38,614 nucleotides of DNA from Youngiibacter multivorans (GTDB lineage: Bacteria; Bacillota; Clostridia; Clostridiales; Clostridiaceae). Positions within the stretch are counted from its first letter, which is position 1. Every line of letters starts with the position of its first letter. Below are positions 30,254 through 38,519 of the stretch, one piece after another. The position numbers and the translations under genes are program-made. Where the stretch lies: assembly GCF_017873395.1 (NCBI RefSeq), contig NZ_JAGGKC010000033.1, forward strand, positions 1-38,614, read 5' to 3'. The notes beneath the pieces were generated by a model that searched no databases, was not told where the DNA came from, and saw only the letters and a program-made list of their open reading frames with translations.

Positions 30254-32920
30254 TCAGCCCATGTCGCTCTGACCGTTGTTGGACTTCTCCTCAAGAGGTT
30301 CAACAAACTCTTCGACCTTTTTGTCCTTTTCCTTATCCTTTTCTTCATCCAGGATTTCAATCATCTCGGCTTCAGGAATAAGTGGAACCTCTTCAGTAAT
30401 TTCTTCCTCTATGACCTCCAATGCTTTCTTTTCCTGTCCAAGGTCCTTGTTTGCCTTAGGCTCTTCGGCTGTATTTTCAATCACTGGAATCCCTTCTTTC
30501 TTGTCCTGACCGTTGTTGGATTTTGGTTCCTCGACTGTCGGAACTTCCTCAACAACATCCGGTACAATTACTTCTTTAATTGGTTTTCCAGGGTTCTCAG
30601 GCTTCTTGCCATTGTTAGACGGAGTTGGAATTGCAGGTATATCTATTGCAAGCACATTGGAAATCTCATCTCCGGATGTCTTAATCACAACATAAACTAC
30701 CTGTGGCTTTATGCCTGGTTTCAAATCTTTTATCGTAATTGTATTGACTCCGGTCTTTCCCAGAATACCTTCTCCAGATGTATCAATTTCAGGTACGCCA
30801 GCATCCTTCTCTGCGACTACATAATAGGTTTCACCGTCTACTGTTGATGTGAATTTAACTTCCCCGTTCTTTCCTGTTAACCTTACTGCCGCTCCATCAT
30901 ATAGATATGGTGAAGTCGTCGCTACAATTTCACCAGCCTCATTTTGTGAAAGTGAATACAGGAATCCTGGCTGAATCTCATTTAATAAGATCAATCCAGG
31001 GACCTCAAACATTAATTCGCCGTCAACATAAAGAGCGATTGACAACATCGAGCCTGCAGGTATGAGGACAGGCGATGTAACATAAGTCATTTGTGCCTGT
31101 TCATCAATTTCCATTCTGATCATATTACCATCATATATCAGATAGTACTCTATGACCGGTTCGTTGATTACTTCAACATTGACGGTCTTAGTTGTTTTTT
31201 TCTCTTGGGAATTTGTGACACTGTAGGTTACAGTATATGTCCCCAATGTATTAATGTCGACATTATTTTCAAGCACTTCGACCAAGTGGCTAATATCTCC
31301 ATCCATATAATCCCGCGCATATGCATAGTCAAGCGGATTGTAATCACTGCCAATTATTACGCTATAGTCGTAGACTTCAAGCTCCGGATATGAGTAGTCC
31401 TTTATTGTTACATAGCAGGTTGCCTCAGCCATGTTGCCATCCGAATCAGTTACAGAAAGCATGATCGGATATGTACCTGCCGTATTGATATCTACTGCGC
31501 TTATGTCCCAGACTATGCTCTCCCAAATGTCCCCATCCTCAAGGTCGTATGCCTCGAAGTGCGTGGAGGATTGATCAATCTCCTGATTTAGAGGGCTTTC
31601 AAAGTCATATGCCATGATTATTGGCACTGATGACTCAAATACAATTACCTGTCTGGTAGCACCACCATAAAGCCCCAGCGAATTTGTTACCCAATATTCA
31701 ATATAGTATACTCCTGGTATTGAGGTATCAACGTAGCCGTCGTATTCAACATTGCTAGTGATGTCCCCGTCGGTTGCGTCTGTAGCTGATACGCCTTGCA
31801 TAAAATCAAACGTTCCACCTAATTCAAGATATACTATATATGGTTCGACATGGATTTCCGGGTAAAGCATCCACGACCAATTTACGGTAACATATGAGGT
31901 GTGTTCAGCAATATTTCCGTCTGAATCAGTAACTCTGTACAGTACGTGATATTCGCCTGGTTGACTAGTATCAACTGTATTTTCGACAATTTCTATGAGG
32001 TGTGTAATGTCTCCATCCTCCAAATCGTAAGCATATGCCCCATTCCTCGGGTCAAAAGGCTCACCTGTCTCATAGTACTGGTAATCTATTGCAACTATAG
32101 AAGGTGAAGTTGTCATGTCAAAGACTACGACAGATCGGTCAGCATAGCTCATGAGCCCAAGGGAATTGTAGACTACATACTGTACCCAGTAGCTGCCAGG
32201 TCTGCTTGTGTCTACTTCCATATATTCGACCGATACGCTGCCTGTAATGTCACCATCTGTAAGGTCAGTTGCAGTGACTCCTTCCATTGGATCGAACTCG
32301 TCACCGACCTTTAAGAAGACTGTAGGTGCTGTAATCACAGGCTGGTATTCTTTCGGCCACAGAACTGCAATATGCCTTGTGGCTTCAACTCTGTTGAGGT
32401 CTGAATCAGTTACCTCATAAGTAATGTAGTAGTCACCTGGAACTGACATATCTACATCATTGGCAATGATTTTAATTGAAGATGTGATGTCACCATCCTT
32501 ATAGTCAAATGCATAAACACCTTCATAAGGATCAAAGTAAGAATCCTTATCGATTCCCTTGGTTGCAACGCCTATAACCGGCAGATCAGGACCTAGTACA
32601 AGTACATTTCGTTTGAAACTAGCCCAATTACCGTCTGAATCAAACAGATCATAGTAGATAACATAGCTTCCTGGTGTGCTGACATCTACATCCTCGTCAT
32701 AATAATAAATATTGGCTAACAGCTCTGCTTCTGAATCAATGTCATCTGTGACAACGAGTCCTGCCAGCGGATCATATGTACCACCAACACTGATTACTAT
32801 AGGAGCAGCAGAAATCGTAGGCGCACCTTCTTCAGCAGCAAGAACAGGTGTTGCGAAAGTAAAGCTAAAGAATAACAGTATTACCGGAATGAGCAGATTA
32901 CGGAACTTTCGCTTATTCAT
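30254..32920 (-). CDS. Secreted repeat protein with seven DUF5011/Ig-like domains
   Basis: This 888-residue exported protein has a signal peptide (about 1-29) and then seven tandem repeats of about 75-82 residues, each carrying a D-G-D-I-T-like turn, a V-D-x-x-x-P-G-x-Y segment and a Y-x-V-T-D/N-S strand. These are features of DUF5011 bacterial Ig-like domains found in adhesins. Repeats alternate between a T-D-S-D-G-N and a T-N-S-L-G-L form. A further domain (about 590-740) is followed by a charged Pro/Glu/Lys tail with three S-N-N-G motifs. No LPxTG or C-terminal membrane anchor is seen, so the attachment mode is unknown. ATG 32920 (AAAGGA nine bases upstream) is preferred to the TTG at 32938. 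Confidence 0.88.
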   Translation of the reverse strand: MNKRKFRNLLIPVILLFFSFTFATPVLAAEEGAPTISAAPIVISVGGTYDPLAGLVVTDDIDSEAELLANIYYYDEDVDVSTPGSYVIYYDLFDSDGNWASFKRNVLVLGPDLPVIGVATKGIDKDSYFDPYEGVYAFDYKDGDITSSIKIIANDVDMSVPGDYYITYEVTDSDLNRVEATRHIAVLWPKEYQPVITAPTVFLKVGDEFDPMEGVTATDLTDGDITGSVSVEYMEVDTSRPGSYWVQYVVYNSLGLMSYADRSVVVFDMTTSPSIVAIDYQYYETGEPFDPRNGAYAYDLEDGDITHLIEIVENTVDTSQPGEYHVLYRVTDSDGNIAEHTSYVTVNWSWMLYPEIHVEPYIVYLELGGTFDFMQGVSATDATDGDITSNVEYDGYVDTSIPGVYYIEYWVTNSLGLYGGATRQVIVFESSVPIIMAYDFESPLNQEIDQSSTHFEAYDLEDGDIWESIVWDISAVDINTAGTYPIMLSVTDSDGNMAEATCYVTIKDYSYPELEVYDYSVIIGSDYNPLDYAYARDYMDGDISHLVEVLENNVDINTLGTYTVTYSVTNSQEKKTTKTVNVEVINEPVIEYYLIYDGNMIRMEIDEQAQMTYVTSPVLIPAGSMLSIALYVDGELMFEVPGLILLNEIQPGFLYSLSQNEAGEIVATTSPYLYDGAAVRLTGKNGEVKFTSTVDGETYYVVAEKDAGVPEIDTSGEGILGKTGVNTITIKDLKPGIKPQVVYVVIKTSGDEISNVLAIDIPAIPTPSNNGKKPENPGKPIKEVIVPDVVEEVPTVEEPKSNNGQDKKEGIPVIENTAEEPKANKDLGQEKKALEVIEEEITEEVPLIPEAEMIEILDEEKDKEKDKKVEEFVEPLEEKSNNGQSDMG

Positions 32921-33513
32921 ATCATCCAATCCTTTCAATTGAACAGAAATGAAACCGGAAACTTTAAGTCTCGTGTTCCCCGCCTTTCTTCTATAGTAAA
33001 AACTTAAGCCTGTGCAGGATCTGTAAATTTTCGTTGAGGAATTTCTGTGAATTCAAAAACATGCTGCAGTAAAATAACTTCATACATCGCCTCCCGGTCA
33101 GCAAATGTCAAGTAGGAATTAGTAACCGCGGTGAGTTATTGATTGGATTCAGTATTAGCTGAAGCTTTACCAATATTGGCAAGCGTGCAATGACATATTT
33201 AACGCAACAACAAGAGTGCAATCAGCGCATTTTAATGATGATAATAATCATTTTCAATTAATTCAAGTGGCCATTTTAGAAATAAACATACCTATAACTC
33301 TTCGATTCCATTTAAACATTGAATTCATAAATTACCACGCCAATATCGTGGATGTTCCATTAATTATCAGTTAATTTTGTATCAGGATTATAGTAGTTCG
33401 TTAATAGAACACAAAATATACGCTGACAATTAAGGAAATTTATTGAAAGCTGAGGATCCCTTAACCAGGCCGTTGTCAGCCTAATTAAGGGATCCTCATA
33501 TATCCGGAATTAA
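32921..33513. other. Long intergenic region upstream of the surface-protein gene
   Basis: No gene is supported in these 593 bases. It holds the DUF2877 terminator (33451-33498) and a long upstream region for the surface protein. A minus-strand TTGACA is present (+ 33106-33111), but no acceptable -10 follows at 16-18 bases. If that is the promoter, the leader would be about 160 nucleotides. I find no riboswitch core I recognise. Confidence 0.45.
33451..33498 (-). terminator. Terminator of the DUF2877 gene
   Basis: TGAGGATCCCTTAA (33451-33464) and TTAAGGGATCCTCA (33485-33498) form a perfect 14-base stem with a 20-base loop, 16 bases after the stop codon. There is no long T tract. Confidence 0.8.
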
Positions 33514-34395
33514 TCATTCGATTGGCTCGATATCTCTTATTGAGTCCTGTATTTCCATAAGAATTCCCAATCCACAAAGCATGCCGCATAAAAGATCGAT
33601 CCCCGATGTTGAGCCATGCTTCAGAAATTCTTCGACTCTAAGCTTTCCTGAATATGGATGTTCAAGATATTCAAGTATTACTTTCGGATATAGTTTGATT
33701 CTTATCCCATACCTGAGCATACAACCGCTGACTTCAGTCGTTGTATGCAGATACTTTTCAATGTAGGCTTTTAATATTTCCTTCCTACTTTCTTCTCTGT
33801 ATCGGTCGAACATACATGAAATCCCCAGCAGGAAATCATCAGCAGAGGGTGTGAGCCCTATACCATACCCGACTATGTTTTCGGCAGTTATTTCCCTGCC
33901 CTCAATGAGGTCATTGATCAGCAGCTTCGTCCTTTCCGCTACCAGATTGTACATTTTCGATTCGATTCCTGAATATTTTCTTGGCTCAGAAAGCATTCCC
34001 ATTATGGATATAATCGGGAGCATGCCTTTAGTTTCAGTATTAAATTCCAGCAGTGCGGCCTGTATCTGGGTATACATAGCAGAGATACGATAGTATTCAA
34101 CAGATGCTCGCATATGAAGATCTGCAGTCTTTGTATCTTGTGTGATTACTAAGTCTGAATCAACACTCCCTGCAACTGTAATACTGTCACCAACAGAATA
34201 GCTTCTTCCTTTTAGCTCACCATCTACCACAATGCTCATCGGTAGTATCCTTTTGTTGCCATCAAGGATGGTTATTAGTTGTCCTCCAAAGTATCCGCAT
34301 ATGGTTGTTCCGAAAACCATAGAGATGCTGAAGTTCATCGTACCCTTCAGATCTATGATTCTCCTTATTTCACTGTCCATTTCCTTTACTAGCAT
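33514..34395 (-). CDS. DUF2877 (AllH-like) family protein
   Basis: This 293-residue protein carries the DUF2877 signature VGYGIGLTPSADDFLLG (about residues 180-196) and a later H-G-S-T-S-G-I-D-L-L-C-G-M motif. DUF2877 proteins occur with FdrA and YlbE-type proteins in purine and allantoin breakdown; AllH is linked to oxamate carbamoyltransferase activity. Here no such partners are present, so the role is unknown. The family motif usually reads L-T-P-S-G-D-D; glycine is alanine here. It is monocistronic, with a strong terminator. ATG 34395 has GGGTG upstream. Confidence 0.85.
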   Translation of the reverse strand: MLVKEMDSEIRRIIDLKGTMNFSISMVFGTTICGYFGGQLITILDGNKRILPMSIVVDGELKGRSYSVGDSITVAGSVDSDLVITQDTKTADLHMRASVEYYRISAMYTQIQAALLEFNTETKGMLPIISIMGMLSEPRKYSGIESKMYNLVAERTKLLINDLIEGREITAENIVGYGIGLTPSADDFLLGISCMFDRYREESRKEILKAYIEKYLHTTTEVSGCMLRYGIRIKLYPKVILEYLEHPYSGKLRVEEFLKHGSTSGIDLLCGMLCGLGILMEIQDSIRDIEPIE

Positions 34396-34496
34396 CTTTC
34401 ACCCGCCTGTCTCTTTTTGCTGTCCTGAAACAACACTCTATCTGTAATTCTATCATTTATTGTATGTAAGACAACGTCCAGATAAATGAAATGAGA

Positions 34497-34549
34497 AAGC
34501 TCCACACCAGGTGATACATATTAACTCACCACATCCTGGAATGGAGCTT
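34497..34549 (-). terminator. Terminator after the small membrane-protein genes
   Basis: AAGCTCCA (34497-34504) pairs with TGGAGCTT (34542-34549), and inside it CCAGG (34507-34511) pairs with CCTGG (34535-34539) across a two-base mismatch. On the minus strand TTCTCATTT follows. It lies 19 bases after the 27-residue gene. Confidence 0.75.
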
Positions 34550-34567
34550 CTAAGCGATTAAGTAAGA

Positions 34568-34651
34568 TTATTTCATTGCTTTCTTGTAAGCGGCAACCAG
34601 TCCAACTACTAGAATGACTCCACTGATAAGGAATGCGAAAATTGGATTCAT
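34568..34651 (-). CDS. Small single-pass membrane protein (27 residues)
   Basis: A short frame from ATG 34651 to a TAA at 34568-34570 encodes 27 residues: a short start, a hydrophobic helix (IFAFLISGVILVVGLVAAY) and a basic end (KKAMK). AAAGGGTG stands six bases before the ATG, and a terminator follows the stop. This is convincing for a small gene despite its size. It lies 31 bases downstream of another small membrane-protein gene and is probably co-transcribed with it. Function is unknown; such peptides often modulate membrane proteins or act as toxins, and neither can be chosen. Confidence 0.65.
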   Translation of the reverse strand: MNPIFAFLISGVILVVGLVAAYKKAMK

Positions 34652-34682
34652 GTCATCACCCTTTCAAATATTTTGTCTTAAG

Positions 34683-34943
34683 TTAAAGCATAAACTCAGC
34701 AATACCCCAAACTACCAGGAATACTCCCAGTATCAAAGGAGGATATATCAGGAGCGCTCTCTCCTTCTTCATGAAGGCATAGATAGCCATGGCAAAGGCT
34801 ACAAGTCCAATGATGAAAATTACAGGTGTCGTTAGGGGAACCCTCACACCTCCTATTTTCAATTTCAGTGCTCCACCGCTGATAACGCTTAATGCAAGCG
34901 CCAGCTGTCCAATCAAGCTCTTAGGGAAAATCTTTGATTTCAT
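34683..34943 (-). CDS. Small membrane protein of unknown function (86 residues)
   Basis: The protein has three hydrophobic segments (about 10-28, 37-57 and 62-84) separated by short basic loops, for example KKER. No family is recognised. GGGAG stands nine bases before the ATG at 34943. The downstream 27-residue gene follows after 31 bases, so the two likely form a small operon ending at 34497-34549. Confidence 0.7.
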   Translation of the reverse strand: MKSKIFPKSLIGQLALALSVISGGALKLKIGGVRVPLTTPVIFIIGLVAFAMAIYAFMKKERALLIYPPLILGVFLVVWGIAEFML

Positions 34944-35066
34944 CGTAATCAGCTCCCTTGAATGGATTACAGAATATTCTGTTACCTATATTATACCACC
35001 GTAGGGATGTAATACATTCACTTTTCTGCATGATTTTAGATACACTGTCAAATTGCACTTCTTATA

Positions 35067-36263
35067 CTACCAGAAAATGGGATTCAGGTACGGATCCTGA
35101 AAGTCATAAAGCAGTCTGAGGTCTTCATTAAGCAGGTCAATATCGAATACACTGTCCTTGAAGGATCCACCCCAATCCATCATCTCTTCATAATCTGGAT
35201 TATCAGGATCCTCAATGATCTCATTGAAAGCAAGGAACCCGTCTGGACCTCCTACATCCTCTGGCAGAGGTCCTCCCTGTCCTTTTGTGCATGTGGCATA
35301 TGGAAGGTTGTACTCATGATTGTACTTGTTGAACCTGAACACATGCTCCCAGTCATCCCCAAAATCATAGGTGTATTTAAGCTTTGCACTTTCACCTATT
35401 ACAGCGACGAGAGGCTTGTCATACGCCTCGTTGTCTGTTTGTGCCGTGGACAGGAAACTGAAATCATCGTCCGATTTGGGCTCTATGATTAGTGAAGATC
35501 CTTTGTTGCTCGTGACGGTAAAGCTATGCAGGTGGCTATTGCTCCATCCAAATGCGGTCTGCAGTATTGAATGCAGTTCCCTGAAGGTTGTCTCTCTCGG
35601 TATCAGGAGAGACCTGCTGAACTTATAACCGGGAATTGGCACATTTACAGTAACATTATAGGCACCCTTCATGTATGGAGGATTCCCATATACCTTTGAT
35701 AGAAGCTCTGCCATAGCACGATGAGGTCTTAAACTGTTGTCATCCTCATCTGGTATCACTCCTGTGAAGTCATGCCTGTTAAGGATCCTGCTCAGTTTAG
35801 ACTGAACATTCTCCCTAGGAATATGAAATTCCGCGTACCTTTCGAGAAGTGTTGCCTTTCTGGCATTCTCCTCCTGATTGGCTTCATGTGCTGATTCTAT
35901 CCAGACAATGTGTCTCTTCTCAGTATTGAATACTTGAAGGTTCAGTGGGTTTATCCTTTCGTTAAAAATGCCCTTACCAATTGAACGAATAATGTATCCT
36001 TCAATCTCTCTCTTTTCCCTTTTTGAAGGGATAGCAACGACAGCGCAGTATCCAGTAACCAGGTTTTCTGCCACAAGATACTTCTTCTTGTTTGCAGCGA
36101 TAACTTCAGCTTTCCATGTGAACAATCTATCCCTCTCAGTATCTTCACCTTCAAGTCCTGACACACCGGCTTTAGCAGTGTCTTTGATGTTCAGCGCATC
36201 CAAGACTTTGCGGGTAGCCAGAATACGCAAGTCAATTGAAATCTGTTTTACTGTATTGCTCAA
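35067..36263 (-). CDS. pRiA4b ORF-3-like protein with N-terminal DUF6933-like extension
   Basis: Residues about 200-390 form a plasmid pRiA4b ORF-3-like domain: VTVNVPIPGYKFSR, the LHSILQTAFGWSNSHLHSF segment, YTYDFGDDWEHVF and the GGPLPEDVGGPDGF region. The family is widespread and its function unknown. The N-terminal half (about 8-160) has an L-R-I-L-A-T-R-K-V-L-D opening and a K-K-K-Y-L-V-A-E-N-L-V-T-G segment that remind me of DUF6933 proteins; that match is from memory and tentative. The start is TTG 36263, with GAGGTGAGG upstream and no usable ATG. No signal peptide. It is divergent from the AAA15/RloB pair, with a 297-base gap, so it may or may not belong to the same island. Confidence 0.82.
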   Translation of the reverse strand: MSNTVKQISIDLRILATRKVLDALNIKDTAKAGVSGLEGEDTERDRLFTWKAEVIAANKKKYLVAENLVTGYCAVVAIPSKREKREIEGYIIRSIGKGIFNERINPLNLQVFNTEKRHIVWIESAHEANQEENARKATLLERYAEFHIPRENVQSKLSRILNRHDFTGVIPDEDDNSLRPHRAMAELLSKVYGNPPYMKGAYNVTVNVPIPGYKFSRSLLIPRETTFRELHSILQTAFGWSNSHLHSFTVTSNKGSSLIIEPKSDDDFSFLSTAQTDNEAYDKPLVAVIGESAKLKYTYDFGDDWEHVFRFNKYNHEYNLPYATCTKGQGGPLPEDVGGPDGFLAFNEIIEDPDNPDYEEMMDWGGSFKDSVFDIDLLNEDLRLLYDFQDPYLNPIFW

Positions 36264-36510
36264 TTCCTCACCTCATATCATACTAATCATCAAAAAGGAG
36301 ATATGGACATTGCAATTCTATTCAACTACACCATAATTCTATCATCATAGATATCCAGTGAAAATATCAGAATCAGCATAAGGCAAAATTAAACTAAATA
36401 AGTAATTTTTAAGCCATTATATAATCAGTGCCTTCATTTATGAACACATTCCGCAATTTTAGTTATTTAAACATAATTTATGAGGCTTTATCTCATTTTA
36501 ATTGCTTTTA

Positions 36511-36541
36511 TTGAAATAGAAGCATAATATTAAGTTATAAG
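36511..36541 (+). promoter_or_regulatory. Possible promoter of the AAA15-RloB operon
   Basis: TTGAAA (36511-36516) is followed by TATAAG (36536-36541) with a rather long 19-base spacer. The next 20 bases contain GGAGGG and the ATG at 36561. The rest of the 36264-36560 gap is AT-rich, with no other feature seen. Weak evidence. Confidence 0.3.
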
Positions 36542-36560
36542 GACAATCGGAGGGATTCAT

Positions 36561-37844
36561 ATGCTGCTACAGTTTACATTTTCTAATTTTGGTTCATTTG
36601 AGGGAGAGGCTTCACTTGACATGCGTGCGAGCGGAAGCAGCGAACTATCAACCCACGTTCGAGCAATTGGTAATGATAAGGTGCTTCCTGTAGCTTCAAT
36701 CTATGGTGCAAATGCAAGCGGAAAGTCAACAGTATATTCTGCATTCGAATTCATGTCCCTATATGTTTCACAATCCTTCTATCTTACTGATGAAAAGAAG
36801 GTCAAAGGTACTAAAATGCTTACTCCAAAGCCATTCGCAATGAGTTCCAGCAAGGATAAGCCCAGCGAGTTTGAGGTAAATTATGTTACGACGGTCAAAG
36901 GAAAGTGTAAATATATCAATTATGGATTTATGCTGGATAAAGATGGAGTAGGTGAAGAATGGCTAAAGACAAATTCAAAGACCGGAGTATCCCGCAACCA
37001 GGAATATAAGACGTTATTTCATAGAACAAGAGGACAAAATACAGTATATGGCAATTCATTGGAGAGGTTCCGTCATAACATTGAGATTTCACTGAGTGAA
37101 AGAGTGCTCTTATTGTCACTGGGTGCAAAGCTTAAGGTTAAGGAATTAATAGACGTTCGAGACTGGTTCCTCGAAAATGAGACTATAGACTGCAGCAACT
37201 ATCTCTTTGATGGATTGGAAGCCAAGATAATTCCAGATGGAATAGTAGACAATACCGAAGCGAAGAATCGTCTGCTTGAGTTTATTAATTCCTTCGATTC
37301 CTCAATCATTGATCTTGAGTTTGAAAAAGCTCCTAAATCAGACAACAAGGATGATGAATCATACCTCGTATTTGCCATACATGAAAGCAGGGAAAAGGAT
37401 ACGAGAGTCCGCATACCTTTCGATGACGAATCTTCCGGTACAATAAAGATGTTTTTACTTTATCAGGTCTTTAATGATGTACTAAGAAACGGAAGTCTCC
37501 TATTCGCTGATGAGCTTGATATTAAGCTGCACCCACTGCTGATGAGAAACATACTGCTGACTATGGCTGATCCCTCAAAGAATCCTAACAATGCTCAGTT
37601 GATATTTACAACACACAATACTGTATACATGGATATGGGACTCCTCAGGAGAGATGAAATCTGGTTTACAGAAAAGAACACTAATGTTTCTGACCTCTAT
37701 TCATTAAGCGATTTTATAGACCCAAGCGGCGAAAAGGTCAGAAAAGATGCGAACTACGAAAGGAATTATCTATTAGGAAGATACGGTGCTATACCAAGTC
37801 TTTCAAATCTTTTGGGGGAATCGGACAATGGCTGGGCGAATTAA
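36561..37844 (+). CDS. AAA15-family (RloA/AbiLi-like) ATPase
   Basis: This 427-residue ABC/SMC-like ATPase opens with LLQFTFSNFGSFEGEASLDM. It has Walker A GANASGKST (49-57) and Walker B LLFADELDIKLHP, where the D-E dyad is catalytic, and a switch histidine in FTTHNTVYMD. Such AAA15 proteins pair with small effector proteins in anti-phage systems (AbiL, PARIS and similar). Here the downstream RloB gene overlaps it by 17 bases, giving the same two-gene layout. The ATPase would sense infection and control the partner. GGAGGG stands seven bases before the ATG. The defence role is inferred from family and pairing. Confidence 0.88.
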   Translation: MLLQFTFSNFGSFEGEASLDMRASGSSELSTHVRAIGNDKVLPVASIYGANASGKSTVYSAFEFMSLYVSQSFYLTDEKKVKGTKMLTPKPFAMSSSKDKPSEFEVNYVTTVKGKCKYINYGFMLDKDGVGEEWLKTNSKTGVSRNQEYKTLFHRTRGQNTVYGNSLERFRHNIEISLSERVLLLSLGAKLKVKELIDVRDWFLENETIDCSNYLFDGLEAKIIPDGIVDNTEAKNRLLEFINSFDSSIIDLEFEKAPKSDNKDDESYLVFAIHESREKDTRVRIPFDDESSGTIKMFLLYQVFNDVLRNGSLLFADELDIKLHPLLMRNILLTMADPSKNPNNAQLIFTTHNTVYMDMGLLRRDEIWFTEKNTNVSDLYSLSDFIDPSGEKVRKDANYERNYLLGRYGAIPSLSNLLGESDNGWAN

Positions 37845-38472
37845 TCGTTTGAAAAGGAGTAGATCTGAAAGAAAGATCCGGCCTCTTCGACTTGGAGGAT
37901 ATCTGATAATTACTGATACAGAAGCTACTGAAGTAAATTATTTCCTTGGACTTAAGGAGAGCATTCCACCTATGTTGAAGGGGGATCTGCAGATCAAGGT
38001 GTTCAAGAACAAAGACCTTGACAACATAATTAATTTTGCTTCGTCTGAAAGAAATAAGGACTCCAGATTCAGGTCTGTATGGGTAGTATTCGATAGGGAT
38101 GAAGTAAAGAACTTCGACAACTTGGTTTCTCAAATCGAAAAAGAAAAAATGAATCCTGGTTGGTCCAATCCCTGCTTTGAAATCTGGTTGTCAGCATATT
38201 TTGGCGAGATGAAGTCTGTGAATTCCCCGGAACAATGCTGCACTGAATTTGAACGGTTAATGAAGAAAAATACTAACAGAACAGAATATATAAAATCAGA
38301 CAGTGATATTTATAACTTACTTGTCAACAATGGAAGCGAATCCAGGGCAATAGAGTTAGCGAAGGAGCGATACTTTTCGAGGTCTTCAACATATTCAAAA
38401 CCTAGTGCTATGACCTCTTGCACTACAGTCTTTATGTTGGTTGAAGAAATAATGCAAAAGATACAGAATTAG
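37828..38472 (+). CDS. RloB-family protein (AbiLii-like), probable effector of the AAA15 ATPase
   Basis: This 214-residue protein begins with a basic stretch and then GGYLIITDTEATEVNYFLGL, the RloB opening, followed by VWVVFDRDEVKNF and SNPCFEIWLSAYF. The pattern (acidic residue, T-E, then D-x-D) recalls TOPRIM-type nuclease cores, which also occur in the partner proteins of related defence ATPases. The usual C-E-G in family members appears here as T-D-T, replacing glutamate by aspartate. The start is ATG 37828, with GGGGGA nine bases upstream, overlapping the ATPase gene by 17 bases; the longer frame from 37786 lacks a ribosome site. A cellular suicide or nuclease role is likely but unproven. 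Confidence 0.85.
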   Translation: MAGRINRLKRSRSERKIRPLRLGGYLIITDTEATEVNYFLGLKESIPPMLKGDLQIKVFKNKDLDNIINFASSERNKDSRFRSVWVVFDRDEVKNFDNLVSQIEKEKMNPGWSNPCFEIWLSAYFGEMKSVNSPEQCCTEFERLMKKNTNRTEYIKSDSDIYNLLVNNGSESRAIELAKERYFSRSSTYSKPSAMTSCTTVFMLVEEIMQKIQN

Positions 38473-38489
38473 TAAAATAAATATTGGAT

Positions 38490-38519
38490 CCATGATTTGG
38501 GATAGTTACCAATTCATGG
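38490..38519 (+). terminator. Hairpin after rloB
   Basis: CCATGATTTGG (38490-38500) pairs with CCAATTCATGG (38509-38519) at 10 of 11 positions, with an 8-base loop, 17 bases after the stop codon. There is no T tract, and the right arm runs into the presumed IS end, so termination is uncertain. Confidence 0.45.

Noticed and set aside
30254..32920. CRISPR or nucleotide-level repeat array
   Set aside because: The repeats are protein-domain repeats of about 240 bases with diverged DNA, not short identical repeats with spacers. No CRISPR array is seen anywhere in the window.
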